Positions 1-10,655 of a stretch of 64,000 nucleotides of DNA are shown in pieces. The notes below the pieces were generated by a model. It ran no database searches and had not been told where the DNA came from. It was given only the letters and a program-made list of their open reading frames with translations. This DNA is from Paenibacillus dendritiformis (GTDB lineage: Bacteria; Bacillota; Bacilli; Paenibacillales; Paenibacillaceae). The DNA lies in the NCBI RefSeq assembly GCF_945605565.1, contig NZ_OX216966.1, positions 372,001 to 436,000 of the forward strand. Reading direction: 5' to 3'. Positions within the stretch are counted from its first letter, which is position 1; each line of letters opens with the position of its first letter. The position numbers and the translations under genes were made by a program.

Positions 1-304
<304 letters not shown>

Positions 305-313
305 CTATCCCTC

Positions 314-356
314 ATTGTACTTCGATATTTAGTAAATATACAATCATTTTAGTAAA
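314..356 (-). promoter_or_regulatory. Promoter of the LacI-type regulator with two TTTASTAAA operators
   Basis: On the minus strand a -35 TTGTAT (338-343) and -10 TACAAT (314-319) are 18 bp apart, about 40 bp before the start codon. The 9-bp near-palindrome TTTAGTAAA occurs at 328-336, inside the spacer, and again at 348-356 just upstream of -35, 20 bp apart. The same motif occurs twice before the beta-galactosidase gene, which points to autoregulation by the LacI-type protein (inference). Confidence 0.55.
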
Positions 357-387
357 TAATTTGCGGTTGCCGCGGCATACAAGCAGA

Positions 388-416
388 CAACCCGCTATCT
401 AGAGGATAGCGGGTTG
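388..416 (-). terminator. Hairpin between beta-galactosidase and regulator genes
   Basis: A perfect 12-bp stem (CAACCCGCTATC with its complement) closes a short loop 10 bp after the lacZ stop codon. The T-run after it on the minus strand is poor, so it may be a weak terminator or an RNA-stabilising hairpin. Confidence 0.5.
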
Positions 417-425
417 CGCGGCTGC

Positions 426-3560
<3,135 letters not shown>

Positions 3561-3633
3561 CTACAAATTCCGCCTTCACAACGTAAAACGAAAAACCTGA
3601 AATAAGTTCGCTCTTATCATCGGATACACAGTA

Positions 3634-3735
3634 AATGTATCACTGAAGTAAAACAAAATCAATTTATTTTACTAAAATATTTACTTCGAAATTTGACAAA
3701 ATTGTCTAGGGTACGTCAATTTATTTTACTAAAAT
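3634..3735 (-). promoter_or_regulatory. Candidate lacZ promoter with duplicated operator
   Basis: The 350-bp AT-rich gap before lacZ holds a perfect 20-bp direct repeat (3659-3678 and 3716-3735) containing TTTACTAAA (3668-3676 and 3725-3733), the motif also found at the regulator promoter. A possible -35 TTGATT (3657-3662) and -10 TACATT (3634-3639) are 17 bp apart on the minus strand, placing one operator directly upstream of -35. The promoter call is tentative; the repeats are certain. Confidence 0.45.
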
Positions 3736-3838
3736 TCAGCGGCTGAGCAGTCCATTTTCACTTAAATGATGAGAAAGGTCGAAAGAAGGAAAGAAAATGA
3801 GGGAGAAGAAACAGAACCGGAGGATGACAAAATTCCGC

Positions 3839-3872
3839 AAAAAAGAGGAAGAAGCGAGGAACGGCTTCTTCC
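3839..3872 (-). terminator. Rho-independent terminator after the TauE/DUF1634 pair
   Basis: On the minus strand a 9-bp stem (GGAAGAAGC / GCTTCTTCC) is followed by TCTTTTTT, 15 bp after the stop of the DUF1634 gene. Confidence 0.85.
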
Positions 3873-3886
3873 GAATAGTGTCCCGA

Positions 3887-4246
3887 TTAGTGTCCGGCCC
3901 GCCCGAGCACGAAGCTGATGAGCAGAATCGCGAGCACGAGTGCCGTGATGCCCGCGTATACCTTGTCGCCCTCCTTGAGGAAGACCAGAATGGACACGGC
4001 GACGCGGAAGACCGGGGTTAAAATAAGCAGAAGAAGCCCGAGCGATATAAATGCATAGGGCTTGAAGCCGGCCACTCCTGCGGCGACGCCGGCAACGGTT
4101 GTCGGGAATCTGGCGTCCGGATACCCGCTCTCGCCCGTTGTGAGGTAGAGAAGCAGCCCGAAGGCAATGAACAGCCCCGCCGCCACTACGCCGATCCGCA
4201 GCAGCCGGCTGACCGTCAGCTCGACATCTTCCGCCTTCGAATTCAT
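3887..4246 (-). CDS. DUF1634 family membrane protein
   Basis: A 119-residue protein with three hydrophobic spans (about residues 15-35, 62-84 and 93-113). It matches the DUF1634 pattern, a family usually coded directly after TauE/SafE permeases, and its ATG overlaps the stop of that permease by four bases (ATGA), implying translational coupling and a joint function. It may be an accessory subunit of the exporter; no reaction is known. The assignment rests on hydropathy, size and neighbour. Confidence 0.8.
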   Translation of the reverse strand: MNSKAEDVELTVSRLLRIGVVAAGLFIAFGLLLYLTTGESGYPDARFPTTVAGVAAGVAGFKPYAFISLGLLLLILTPVFRVAVSILVFLKEGDKVYAGITALVLAILLISFVLGRAGH

Positions 4247-5079
4247 ATCCAGCCCACCCCCTGCAGAATCATTTCAATGGCGACATAGCCCAGAATCGGT
4301 ATGAACAGCAGCCTGATCGTGCGGCTCTTCAGCTTCTGCATCAGACGCGCTCCAAGCGTTGAGCCGGCCAGGACGCCGATAGCGACGGGAGCGGCAATGC
4401 TCGGGTCGATATCCCCGCGGAAAAAGTAGATTCCGGCGCTCGCCGCCGCAGTCACCCCCATCATGAAGTTGCTGGTGGCGCTGGAGACCTTGAGCGGAAG
4501 CTTCATAAATACGTCCATCGCCATCACCTTGAAGCTGCCGCTCCCGATGCCGAGCAGGCCGGAGATAACGCCAGCCGCGTACATGACGCCGAATCCGCCG
4601 TATACATTGGCCACCTGATAATCAACCTGCCTCCCCAGCGCTTTATCATAGTACGAGCCGTTCATTCTCAGCTTGGCCGCGAGCGGATGCGTCTTCGCAT
4701 TCTCGGGAAGCTCGGTGTTCACCTTCTTCACCATGCCATAAGCCGAATTCAACAGGAGCAGGCCGAACAGAATGAACAGCACGTTCGGCGCGATCAGGTT
4801 CGCGACGAAGGCCCCCGTCACCGCCCCTATCGTCGTCGCCACCTCCAGGAACATGCCGACCCGCAAATTCGTCAGCCGGTCGCGCAAATACGCAATCGCC
4901 GCCCCGCTGGATGTCGCGATGACCGAAATGATGCTGGCTCCGATCGCATACCGGATATCGACATCGAACAGAAGCGTGAGCGCAGGCGTAATTATAATGC
5001 CGCCTCCCAGGCCGAGTATGGCCCCTACGGTGCCTCCGACCAGGGAAATGAGCAGCAGTTGTAGCGTCGTCATGATCAT
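4243..5079 (-). CDS. TauE/SafE family anion permease
   Basis: A 278-residue integral membrane protein with about eight hydrophobic segments. It has the family's glycine-rich signature near residues 15-28 (VGGTVGAILGLGGG) and a second repeat around GVISGLLGIGSGSF in the C-terminal half, showing the usual two-fold repeat. Members move sulfite, sulfoacetate or related small anions, usually outward; the substrate here cannot be told from sequence. The start could be either of the two closely spaced ATG codons at 5079 and 5073. It forms a two-gene operon with the DUF1634 gene. Confidence 0.88.
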   Translation of the reverse strand: MIMTTLQLLLISLVGGTVGAILGLGGGIIITPALTLLFDVDIRYAIGASIISVIATSSGAAIAYLRDRLTNLRVGMFLEVATTIGAVTGAFVANLIAPNVLFILFGLLLLNSAYGMVKKVNTELPENAKTHPLAAKLRMNGSYYDKALGRQVDYQVANVYGGFGVMYAAGVISGLLGIGSGSFKVMAMDVFMKLPLKVSSATSNFMMGVTAAASAGIYFFRGDIDPSIAAPVAIGVLAGSTLGARLMQKLKSRTIRLLFIPILGYVAIEMILQGVGWI

Positions 5080-5242
5080 TTCATCCGATGCCCCTTTCGC
5101 TCCCCTATCCCCTTAAGATGTCCCATAAGATGCCAAGGAATGCGAAATCACCGCTCTTTTCCATGCCCAAAAAGCGCCGCGCCTGTCGGCCGCAGATCGG
5201 AGCAAGGGAGCAATCGGAATCGGAGAACGCTGATCAATACGA

Positions 5243-5270
5243 CAAGCCGGCACGCGAACGTGCCGGCTTG
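5243..5270 (-). terminator. UUCG-capped hairpin after the AAC(3)-like gene
   Basis: A perfect 12-bp stem (CAAGCCGGCACG and complement) with a CGAA loop, which reads UUCG in the minus-strand transcript, lies 13 bp after the stop codon at 5284. The T-rich tail is weak. It resembles the terminator split by the IS element at 7117-8785. Confidence 0.6.
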
Positions 5271-5283
5271 CCGTCTTGTTGAT

Positions 5284-6057
5284 TTACTTTGCGTGTGCGG
5301 CGTTCAACGGTTCATTATCGGAGAACAGATCCGGATTGGCCTGGAGCATCCGCGTCAGCACTTCCGTCAGCCTCACGGTATCGCAGATCCGCACTTCCGC
5401 ATCGCCGAACCGTCCGAGCGTCATCGCGCCTTCCTCTCGCAGCACGTCATCCACCTTCCAGAAATGCTCCGACCAGTTCAGTCCGCAATGTCTGCGCGAC
5501 GGAACGGAGATGGCGGTTCCATCGGGAAGCACCGTATAGAGCTGCTCGCGCTCCGCGGTCATTCTTCCCGGAATATCCCCCCACTCCTCAATGCCATGGA
5601 TAAACGTATTGCGGCGCAGATCGACGCCGACCAGCATAATCGTGGCCTGGCGATCGAGCAGCTTCCCCCAGGCGGATCCGCGGGCGCACGGCGTATCGAA
5701 CCGTTCGTCACCGGCCGTGAACGCTGCGGCATCACGCCCAAGAGCGGCGACCGAATGAGTTGGATGCCAGGATCGAATGACGCCTGGCCGCTTGCGGAAT
5801 CGTTCCGGCAGCATGCCAATGCATACCGGAGTATTCTCGACGTCGAACCGCGGATTCTCCGCATTGATGTTGGCCCAGGTATGCGTCGGCAGCACCAGCA
5901 AACCTTCCTCCATATAAGCCGACAACGCATCGAGCACCGTATCCGGGCCGCCCTCCACGCCACCAATGCTTTTGTAGGAAGAATGCACCAGCAGCGTGCC
6001 CTGCCGATCAATTCCGAGCCGCTCCAGATCGGACATCAGACTGTGTATCGTATGCAT
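5284..6057 (-). CDS. AAC(3) family N-acetyltransferase
   Basis: A 257-residue cytoplasmic enzyme of the aminoglycoside 3-N-acetyltransferase fold, which transfers an acetyl group from acetyl-CoA to an amine. Family hallmarks seen: GTLLVHSSYKSIG near the N-terminus, PTHTW, the WHPTHSVAALG catalytic-histidine region and GVDLRRNTFIHGIEE. The longer open frame (to 6243) overlaps the esterase gene; the start at 6057 was chosen because AAGGAGACGGAGAG precedes it. It sits 25 bp after the esterase and is probably cotranscribed. Many chromosomal members of this family in soil Firmicutes act on unknown amines, so drug resistance should not be assumed. Confidence 0.87.
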   Translation of the reverse strand: MHTIHSLMSDLERLGIDRQGTLLVHSSYKSIGGVEGGPDTVLDALSAYMEEGLLVLPTHTWANINAENPRFDVENTPVCIGMLPERFRKRPGVIRSWHPTHSVAALGRDAAAFTAGDERFDTPCARGSAWGKLLDRQATIMLVGVDLRRNTFIHGIEEWGDIPGRMTAEREQLYTVLPDGTAISVPSRRHCGLNWSEHFWKVDDVLREEGAMTLGRFGDAEVRICDTVRLTEVLTRMLQANPDLFSDNEPLNAAHAK

Positions 6058-6082
6058 ACTCTCTCCGTCTCCTTCTCTGATG

Positions 6083-6874
6083 TTATGCCTCCCGCTGCTC
6101 TTGCGGCCCGAGAGGAAGCCACTCCAGCACATCCTGGATACGGGCATCCCAATACTCCCACGTATGGTCGCCCGGGCCTTCGCTATAGGTATGCTCGAAG
6201 TCGGTGCGCCGAACCGCCTCCCGGAAGCGGAGATTGTCTTCATAGAGGAAATCCTCCGTCCCGCAGCATTGGAACAGCTTCGGCTTCGGTCCCGGATGCC
6301 GGTCCGCCTGCTCCAGCAAACGGAACAGATCGTTCGGCGTCCCGGCGATGCCGCCTTCGCCGTAGATCAACCGGGCATCCTCCCGAATGCGCTCCCGCAG
6401 CGCGGGGGCGGCGACATCCAGGCTGCCCGACAGGCTGGCCGCGGCCGCGAATCGCTCCGGATAGGAGAGCGCCCATTTCATGGCGCCATATCCGCCCATC
6501 GACAGGCCGGCCACATAATTGTCCTCCCGCTTGGCGGACAACGGGAAGAAGCTGCGGGCCTTGGCCGGCAGCTCCTCCGTCAGGAACGTCCAATAGCGCA
6601 GCCCATGGGCCATATCGGTATAGAAGCTGCGATGAACCTGCGGCATGACGACCGCGATGCCCTTCAAGGCGGCATAGCGCTCGATCGACGTGCGGCGAAC
6701 CCAGATCGTATGGTCGTCCGACAAGCCGTGCAGCAGGAACAATGTCTTATGAACCTCCGTCGATTTGACGTTGTTCATCCCGTATTGTCCCGCCGTCGTC
6801 TCCGGCAGGATGACTGTCATCGCCGTGCTTAAACCCAGCACTTCCGAGAAATAATTGCAGGTAAGCAGTGCCAT
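6083..6874 (-). CDS. Esterase D / S-formylglutathione hydrolase-like alpha/beta hydrolase
   Basis: A 263-residue serine esterase. The catalytic triad can be read as Ser125 in GLSMGG, Asp208 in CGTEDFLY and His237 in GDHTWEYW; FLLHGLSDD near residues 46-54 supplies the oxyanion region. This is the tributyrin esterase/FrmB-like branch, acting on short acyl esters in the cytoplasm. No signal peptide is seen. First gene of an operon with the acetyltransferase; a -10-like TATAAT lies at 6938-6943 upstream but its -35 partner is poor. Substrate unknown. Confidence 0.87.
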   Translation of the reverse strand: MALLTCNYFSEVLGLSTAMTVILPETTAGQYGMNNVKSTEVHKTLFLLHGLSDDHTIWVRRTSIERYAALKGIAVVMPQVHRSFYTDMAHGLRYWTFLTEELPAKARSFFPLSAKREDNYVAGLSMGGYGAMKWALSYPERFAAAASLSGSLDVAAPALRERIREDARLIYGEGGIAGTPNDLFRLLEQADRHPGPKPKLFQCCGTEDFLYEDNLRFREAVRRTDFEHTYSEGPGDHTWEYWDARIQDVLEWLPLGPQEQREA

Positions 6875-7116
6875 TCGTTCCCCTCCCTAATCCAGACCTA
6901 ACATCATCTGCTATGTACAGTCCTTTGCTTTATTCTCATTATAGTCCCTTCCCTGGCAAAAGGTAAGCAAGCGTTTTCCAGCCATAACCTGACTGCGGGA
7001 ACCCGCATTTTGCGTTCATCGTCTGGAATTTAACCAAATCCCGCTTCTATTGGAACGAAATACTGCACCAGAGCAGCTTTTTATCTATGACACGCCGAAA
7101 ACATCAAAAAAGACGC

Positions 7117-7126
7117 ACCCGAAGGT
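7117..7126. repeat. Left 10-bp target-site duplication of the IS4-family element
   Basis: ACCCGAAGGT occurs here and at 8776-8785, directly outside the 13-bp terminal inverted repeats. Ten bases is the usual duplication length in the IS4 family. The sequence is itself a palindrome (ACC-CGAA-GGT). Confidence 0.85.
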
Positions 7127-7176
7127 CAATGTCATTAAGTTTAGCTCAAAGACAAGAGCCGAAAACATAGGAATCT

Positions 7177-7216
7177 GAAACGGCATGGGAAAAGACCCTG
7201 TGCCGTTTCTTTTTTT
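7177..7216 (+). terminator. Inward-facing terminator near the left end of the IS
   Basis: Stem GAAACGGCA (7177-7185) pairs with TGCCGTTTC (7201-7209), with an inner GGG/CCC pairing, followed by seven T on the plus strand. It would stop transcripts entering the element from the left. Confidence 0.8.
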
Positions 7217-7295
7217 GTATACAAGCAAGGAAAAAAGTGTACAGCAAACAAAGCGGACGGAATATCCGCTTAAAAAAGTGTTCATGTGAAACGAA

Positions 7296-8564
7296 TTATG
7301 CTACTCTATAGACGAAGCTAACAACTGATTTGTAGCGTATTTTGCGCGTATTCTGCTGCCCTGGGCGAACGGGTCGAATCGGCAAAATGTTTTTGCGGAT
7401 CAGTGCTTCAACATCGGGCGGGGGTTCATCGTGCCGTGAGCGCAGGAAATGTCTACAAACGTGAACGGCAACCGTGAAGTTGACTTGGTATGGGTGCCGT
7501 TTATCCATTTGGGAAATGACGACGTGCGAGGTCATCATTTCAGCGAAATTGTACATGATCATTCTTGCGAAAATCTCTTGGGTGATGGACTCTCGTCTCT
7601 TTGCGTGAAAATTCGTCAGACCGACGGTGTACTTTAATGCCCGGAATGAAGTTTCAATGCCCCATCGCCTGTTATACATAGACTTGATTTCATCGGGTGG
7701 GAAATCAGCGGCAGAAAGATTCGTAATGACGGTCTCAAAAGCGCCACTCGGCAGGACGAAACGAACAACCCGAAAGGAAATCGGGTAAAACAAGTTCTCA
7801 TGCAAATCCAAAAAATCAAAGGTTGACGTGGAAGGAACGAACTTGTAAATCTCGGGATTAGCCTTGACCTCTTTGGTTTGTTTTTTGGTGAGTGTCAGAT
7901 GAATGTCCCGATCAAACTCTCCGTCAACGGGCAAATGCAATCCCGAAAGAATACCATTGGAATTCAAATCCTTTACCCGGATGACATAGCTCCACCCTTT
8001 GCGTTCAAGATGCGCAAAATTGTTGTAACTTTCATAACCTCTATCGGCAATCACAATGGTTTTTCCCTTGATCGGGGAACGGTCGACCATGGTCGCCAGC
8101 GCCCTTCCCTCGTTGCACAACCTTCGTGGCTGAACAAGGGCATCCACGTACAGTCTGTTGCACAAGTCATAGGCAGCGTTCAAATGCAGAAGGTTATAGC
8201 CTTTCGTGTTCGGTTGACTTTGAAAATAGGTGTCCGTGTCCGCAGAGTCTGTGGCGATATGTAAATCCGAACCGTCAATGGCAAGTAATCGATATCCTCG
8301 GTAGTCCTTGATATCGGTAACCGATTGCGTAAACTCGTGAAACAAGAATTCCAAAGCAGACGGCAGAATTTTATTCCGCTGTTGGACAAAAGCAGAAGTG
8401 GTTGCAGTGTTTACGTCATAGCCTTGTGATTCCAAAAGTTCCTTATATAGGCTGTTCCCTCCCATGGAGATAAGGAGTTGCATCACCGTTTCAAAAGAAA
8501 GCTTTTTCTTTCGGGTAAAGTCTTTTTCAGGATTTTTGACATAAGGTGCTGGTTCGGCTGACAT
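7296..8564 (-). CDS. IS4-family DDE transposase (main frame)
   Basis: A 422-residue transposase core with the IS4-type catalytic motifs: the first Asp in RLLAIDGSD, the second in IVIADRGYESYNNF, and the glutamate within YNRRWGIETSFRALK, a clear Y-x2-R-x3-E-x6-K signature. The first ATG of this frame (8564) has no ribosome site. A strong one (GAGGAGG) instead serves an ATG at 8617 in another frame; that short frame meets a run of seven A (8588-8594) where a -1 slip would enter the main frame and give a protein of about 440 residues. So the gene is either expressed by programmed -1 frameshifting or is broken by one base in the A-run. Confidence 0.88.
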   Translation of the reverse strand: MSAEPAPYVKNPEKDFTRKKKLSFETVMQLLISMGGNSLYKELLESQGYDVNTATTSAFVQQRNKILPSALEFLFHEFTQSVTDIKDYRGYRLLAIDGSDLHIATDSADTDTYFQSQPNTKGYNLLHLNAAYDLCNRLYVDALVQPRRLCNEGRALATMVDRSPIKGKTIVIADRGYESYNNFAHLERKGWSYVIRVKDLNSNGILSGLHLPVDGEFDRDIHLTLTKKQTKEVKANPEIYKFVPSTSTFDFLDLHENLFYPISFRVVRFVLPSGAFETVITNLSAADFPPDEIKSMYNRRWGIETSFRALKYTVGLTNFHAKRRESITQEIFARMIMYNFAEMMTSHVVISQMDKRHPYQVNFTVAVHVCRHFLRSRHDEPPPDVEALIRKNILPIRPVRPGQQNTRKIRYKSVVSFVYRVA

Positions 8565-8581
8565 TTCTCGTATGAGGGATG

Positions 8582-8617
8582 TCAGCGTTTTTTTAGCGAA
8601 TTCGCATACTCATTCAT
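8582..8617 (-). CDS. Short 5' frame of the transposase, upstream of the A7 slip site
   Basis: Eleven codons (MNEYANSLKKR) start at an ATG preceded by GAGGAGG with 8-base spacing and end at TGA. The codons CTA AAA AAA CGC contain the slippery heptamer A AAA AAA. A -1 shift joins this peptide to TLTSLIREMSAEP and then the transposase core, which reads like a natural N-terminus. Too short to be a separate protein. Confidence 0.6.
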   Translation of the reverse strand: MNEYANSLKKR

Positions 8618-8696
8618 GGACGTGGCCTCCTCGTGTTTCAAGGGTCTTCGCCACACATATCCATCTACCTGTTAAGTCTTGATTTTCTTTTGAAAC

Positions 8697-8732
8697 AAAA
8701 AAAGAGCGGGCTATCTTTTCGATAACCTGCTC
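8697..8732 (-). terminator. Inward-facing terminator near the right end of the IS
   Basis: On the minus strand GAGCAGGTTATC pairs imperfectly with GATAGCCCGCTC and is followed by seven T. It lies between the right end of the element and the transposase, so it stops readthrough from the ABC exporter operon, whose own terminator the element has split. Confidence 0.8.
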
Positions 8733-8775
8733 TTGTGCTTGATTATGGTTTCCGCGCCTTATCTTAATGACATTG

Positions 8776-8785
8776 ACCCGAAGGT
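8776..8785. repeat. Right 10-bp target-site duplication of the IS4-family element
   Basis: Second copy of ACCCGAAGGT. Together with GACGC (7112-7116) and GCGCC (8786-8790) the empty site would read as one hairpin, GGCGCACC-UUCG-GGUGCGUC, followed by six U on the minus strand: a standard terminator 14 bp after the exporter stop codon. Confidence 0.85.
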
Positions 8786-8804
8786 GCGCCTTTGCTCAGC
8801 AGTG

Positions 8805-10655
8805 TTACCCGACATCGACTAGACGACCGGTAAATTGGCTGTTGTACAGATCCGCATAGAAGCCGCCCTGCTGCAGCAGTTCCTCATGCGTGCCCTGCTC
8901 GATCACGGATCCCTGATTCATGACGAGAATCAGATCGGCATCCCGAATGGTAGACAAGCGGTGGGCAATAACGAAGCTGGTGCGGTTCTTCATCAGCTCC
9001 TGCATAGCCTTCTGGATGTACAGCTCCGTCCGCGTATCGACGCTGCTCGTCGCTTCGTCCAGAATCAGTATCGCCGGATCGGCCAGAATGGCGCGGGCAA
9101 TCGTCAGCAGCTGCTTCTGGCCCTGCGAAATATTCGATGCTTCCTCGTTCAGCACCGTATCGTATCCATCCGGCAACGTGCGGATGAAGTGATCCGCATG
9201 CGCGGCTTGGGCCGCCTGCACGATCTCTTCTTCCGTCGCGCCCAAGCGTCCGTAAGCGATATTGTCGCGGATCGTGCCGTTGAACAGCCACGTGTCCTGC
9301 AGCACCATGCCGAACAGGCTGCGCAGATTGCCGCGCTCCATGGCGGTAATGTTGACGCCGTCGATCGTGATCGCTCCGTCGTTAATCTCATAGAAGCGCA
9401 TCAGCAGGTTGATCAGCGTCGTCTTGCCGGCCCCGGTCGGCCCGACGATGGCGACCATCTGTCCCGGCTTGACGTCGATGTTCATATCGTCGATCAGCAC
9501 CGCATCTTCCTTGTAGCCGAAGCGGACGTGATTGAAGCGGACTTGGCCCGCCGGATGAGCAATCGTCTTCGCCGGAGACGCCTCCGGCACTTCCTCGGCT
9601 TCATCCAGCACTTCAAATACCCGTTCCGCCGAGGCGACGGTAGATTGAATGATATTGGCAATATTGGCGGTCTGCGCAATCGGTTGGGTGAACTGCCGCG
9701 CATATTGGATGAACGCCTGAATATCGCCAATCTGGATGGAGCGCTGGGTAACCAGCACGCCCCCGACCACGCAAATGAGCACATAGCCGATGTTGCCGAT
9801 GAAGTTCATGAGCGGCATGATCAATCCGGAGATGAATTGCGCCCGGAAGCCGGACTCATACAGCTTTTCATTGATGCCGTCGAACGCGGCCACCGATTTT
9901 TCCTCATGCCCGAAGGCTTTGATGATTTTATGGCCGGTATACATTTCCTCGACATGGCCGTTCAATTCCCCAAGGGACGTCTGCTGCCCCTTGAAGTGCT
10001 TCTGCGAACGCTTCGCGATCACGATCGTGACGACGAAGCTGAGCGGCAGTGTCAGCAGGCAGATCAGCGTCATCAGCGGGCTGATGGTCAGCATCATCAC
10101 CACGACGCCGACCAAGGTCACGATCGAGGTAATCAACTGCGTCAAGCTCTGCTGCAGCGTGCTGCTGATGTTATCGACATCATTGGTCACCCGGCTTAAA
10201 ATCTCGCCATGCGTCCGAGCGTCGAAGTATTTCAGCGGCAGCCGGTTCAGCTTGTCATTGACCTGCTTGCGCATCTCGTACACAATATTTTGCGCCACGC
10301 CGGCCATCAAAAATTGCTGAAAATAGCTGAACAGCGCGCTAACGACATACAATCCCATTAATTTAAGCAGAATATTCCAAATAAAAGCAAAATCAATAGC
10401 GGTTCTTCCCATCAAGCTCTCGAACAGCGAGGTGGTGGCCTCCCCCATAATCTTCGGGCCGAGAATCGTGAAGACGGTACTGAGTATCGCCATCACCAGG
10501 ACCGCGATCAGCTGATATTTCCGCGGCTTCAAATAGCCGACGAGCCGCTTCAGCGTGCCCTTGAAGTCCTTCGCTTTTTCCATGGGCATCCCCATCGGCG
10601 GCCCGCCCATCGGGCCCCTGTGTCCGCCCGCTTTTGGCCGATTATCTCTACTCAT
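8805..10655 (-). CDS. Multidrug-type ABC exporter subunit with intact ATPase site
   Basis: A 616-residue half-transporter: six membrane helices (about residues 40-330), then an ATPase domain with Walker A GPTGAGKTTLINLL, signature NISQGQKQ, Walker B ILILDEATSSVD with the catalytic Glu, and H-loop VIAHRLST. It pairs with the upstream subunit as a heterodimer of the BmrC/BmrD (YheI/YheH) type, exporting drugs or lipids-like compounds. The N-terminus has a Gly/Pro/Met-rich tail (GGPPMGMPMEK). The ATG at 10655 is preceded by AGGAGGAG and overlaps the previous stop (ATGA). The frame is open upstream to 10709, but that part lies inside the preceding gene. Confidence 0.92.
   Translation of the reverse strand: MSRDNRPKAGGHRGPMGGPPMGMPMEKAKDFKGTLKRLVGYLKPRKYQLIAVLVMAILSTVFTILGPKIMGEATTSLFESLMGRTAIDFAFIWNILLKLMGLYVVSALFSYFQQFLMAGVAQNIVYEMRKQVNDKLNRLPLKYFDARTHGEILSRVTNDVDNISSTLQQSLTQLITSIVTLVGVVVMMLTISPLMTLICLLTLPLSFVVTIVIAKRSQKHFKGQQTSLGELNGHVEEMYTGHKIIKAFGHEEKSVAAFDGINEKLYESGFRAQFISGLIMPLMNFIGNIGYVLICVVGGVLVTQRSIQIGDIQAFIQYARQFTQPIAQTANIANIIQSTVASAERVFEVLDEAEEVPEASPAKTIAHPAGQVRFNHVRFGYKEDAVLIDDMNIDVKPGQMVAIVGPTGAGKTTLINLLMRFYEINDGAITIDGVNITAMERGNLRSLFGMVLQDTWLFNGTIRDNIAYGRLGATEEEIVQAAQAAHADHFIRTLPDGYDTVLNEEASNISQGQKQLLTIARAILADPAILILDEATSSVDTRTELYIQKAMQELMKNRTSFVIAHRLSTIRDADLILVMNQGSVIEQGTHEELLQQGGFYADLYNSQFTGRLVDVG

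Larger units (their letters stand above)
7127..8775 (-). mobile_element. IS4-family insertion sequence, 1649 bp
   Basis: Bounded by perfect 13-bp inverted repeats, CAATGTCATTAAG at 7127-7139 and its complement at 8763-8775, and flanked by the 10-bp duplication ACCCGAAGGT. It holds one transposase gene read leftwards and a terminator facing inward at each end. Visibly more AT-rich than the surrounding genes, as expected for an acquired element. It lies exactly in the loop of a rho-independent terminator belonging to the ABC exporter operon to its right. The conserved ends and duplication suggest a recent insertion; whether it is active depends on the transposase frameshift described below. Confidence 0.9.

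Noticed and set aside
5284..6057. Clinical aminoglycoside-resistance gene
   Set aside because: The protein has the AAC(3) fold, but chromosomal members of this family in soil Firmicutes often act on other amines, and there is no resistance cassette around it.
5140..6648. Plus-strand 502-codon open frame opposite the acetyltransferase and esterase genes
   Set aside because: It is antisense to two clear genes, rich in Arg/Pro/Ser, with no motif or ribosome site; long antisense frames are common in GC-rich DNA.
7106..7139. Longer IS ends (16-bp repeats GGTCAATGTCATTAAG with a 4-bp CGAA duplication)
   Set aside because: The same bases are better explained by 13-bp ends and a 10-bp duplication ACCCGAAGGT, which fits IS4-family habits; the extra matches come from the palindromic target.
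7085..7285. Minus-strand 66-codon frame at the left end of the IS
   Set aside because: It spans the element boundary and the internal terminator, and has no ribosome site.
8835..10199. Plus-strand 454-codon frame opposite the ABC exporter subunit
   Set aside because: Shadow of the exporter gene with no recognisable domain.
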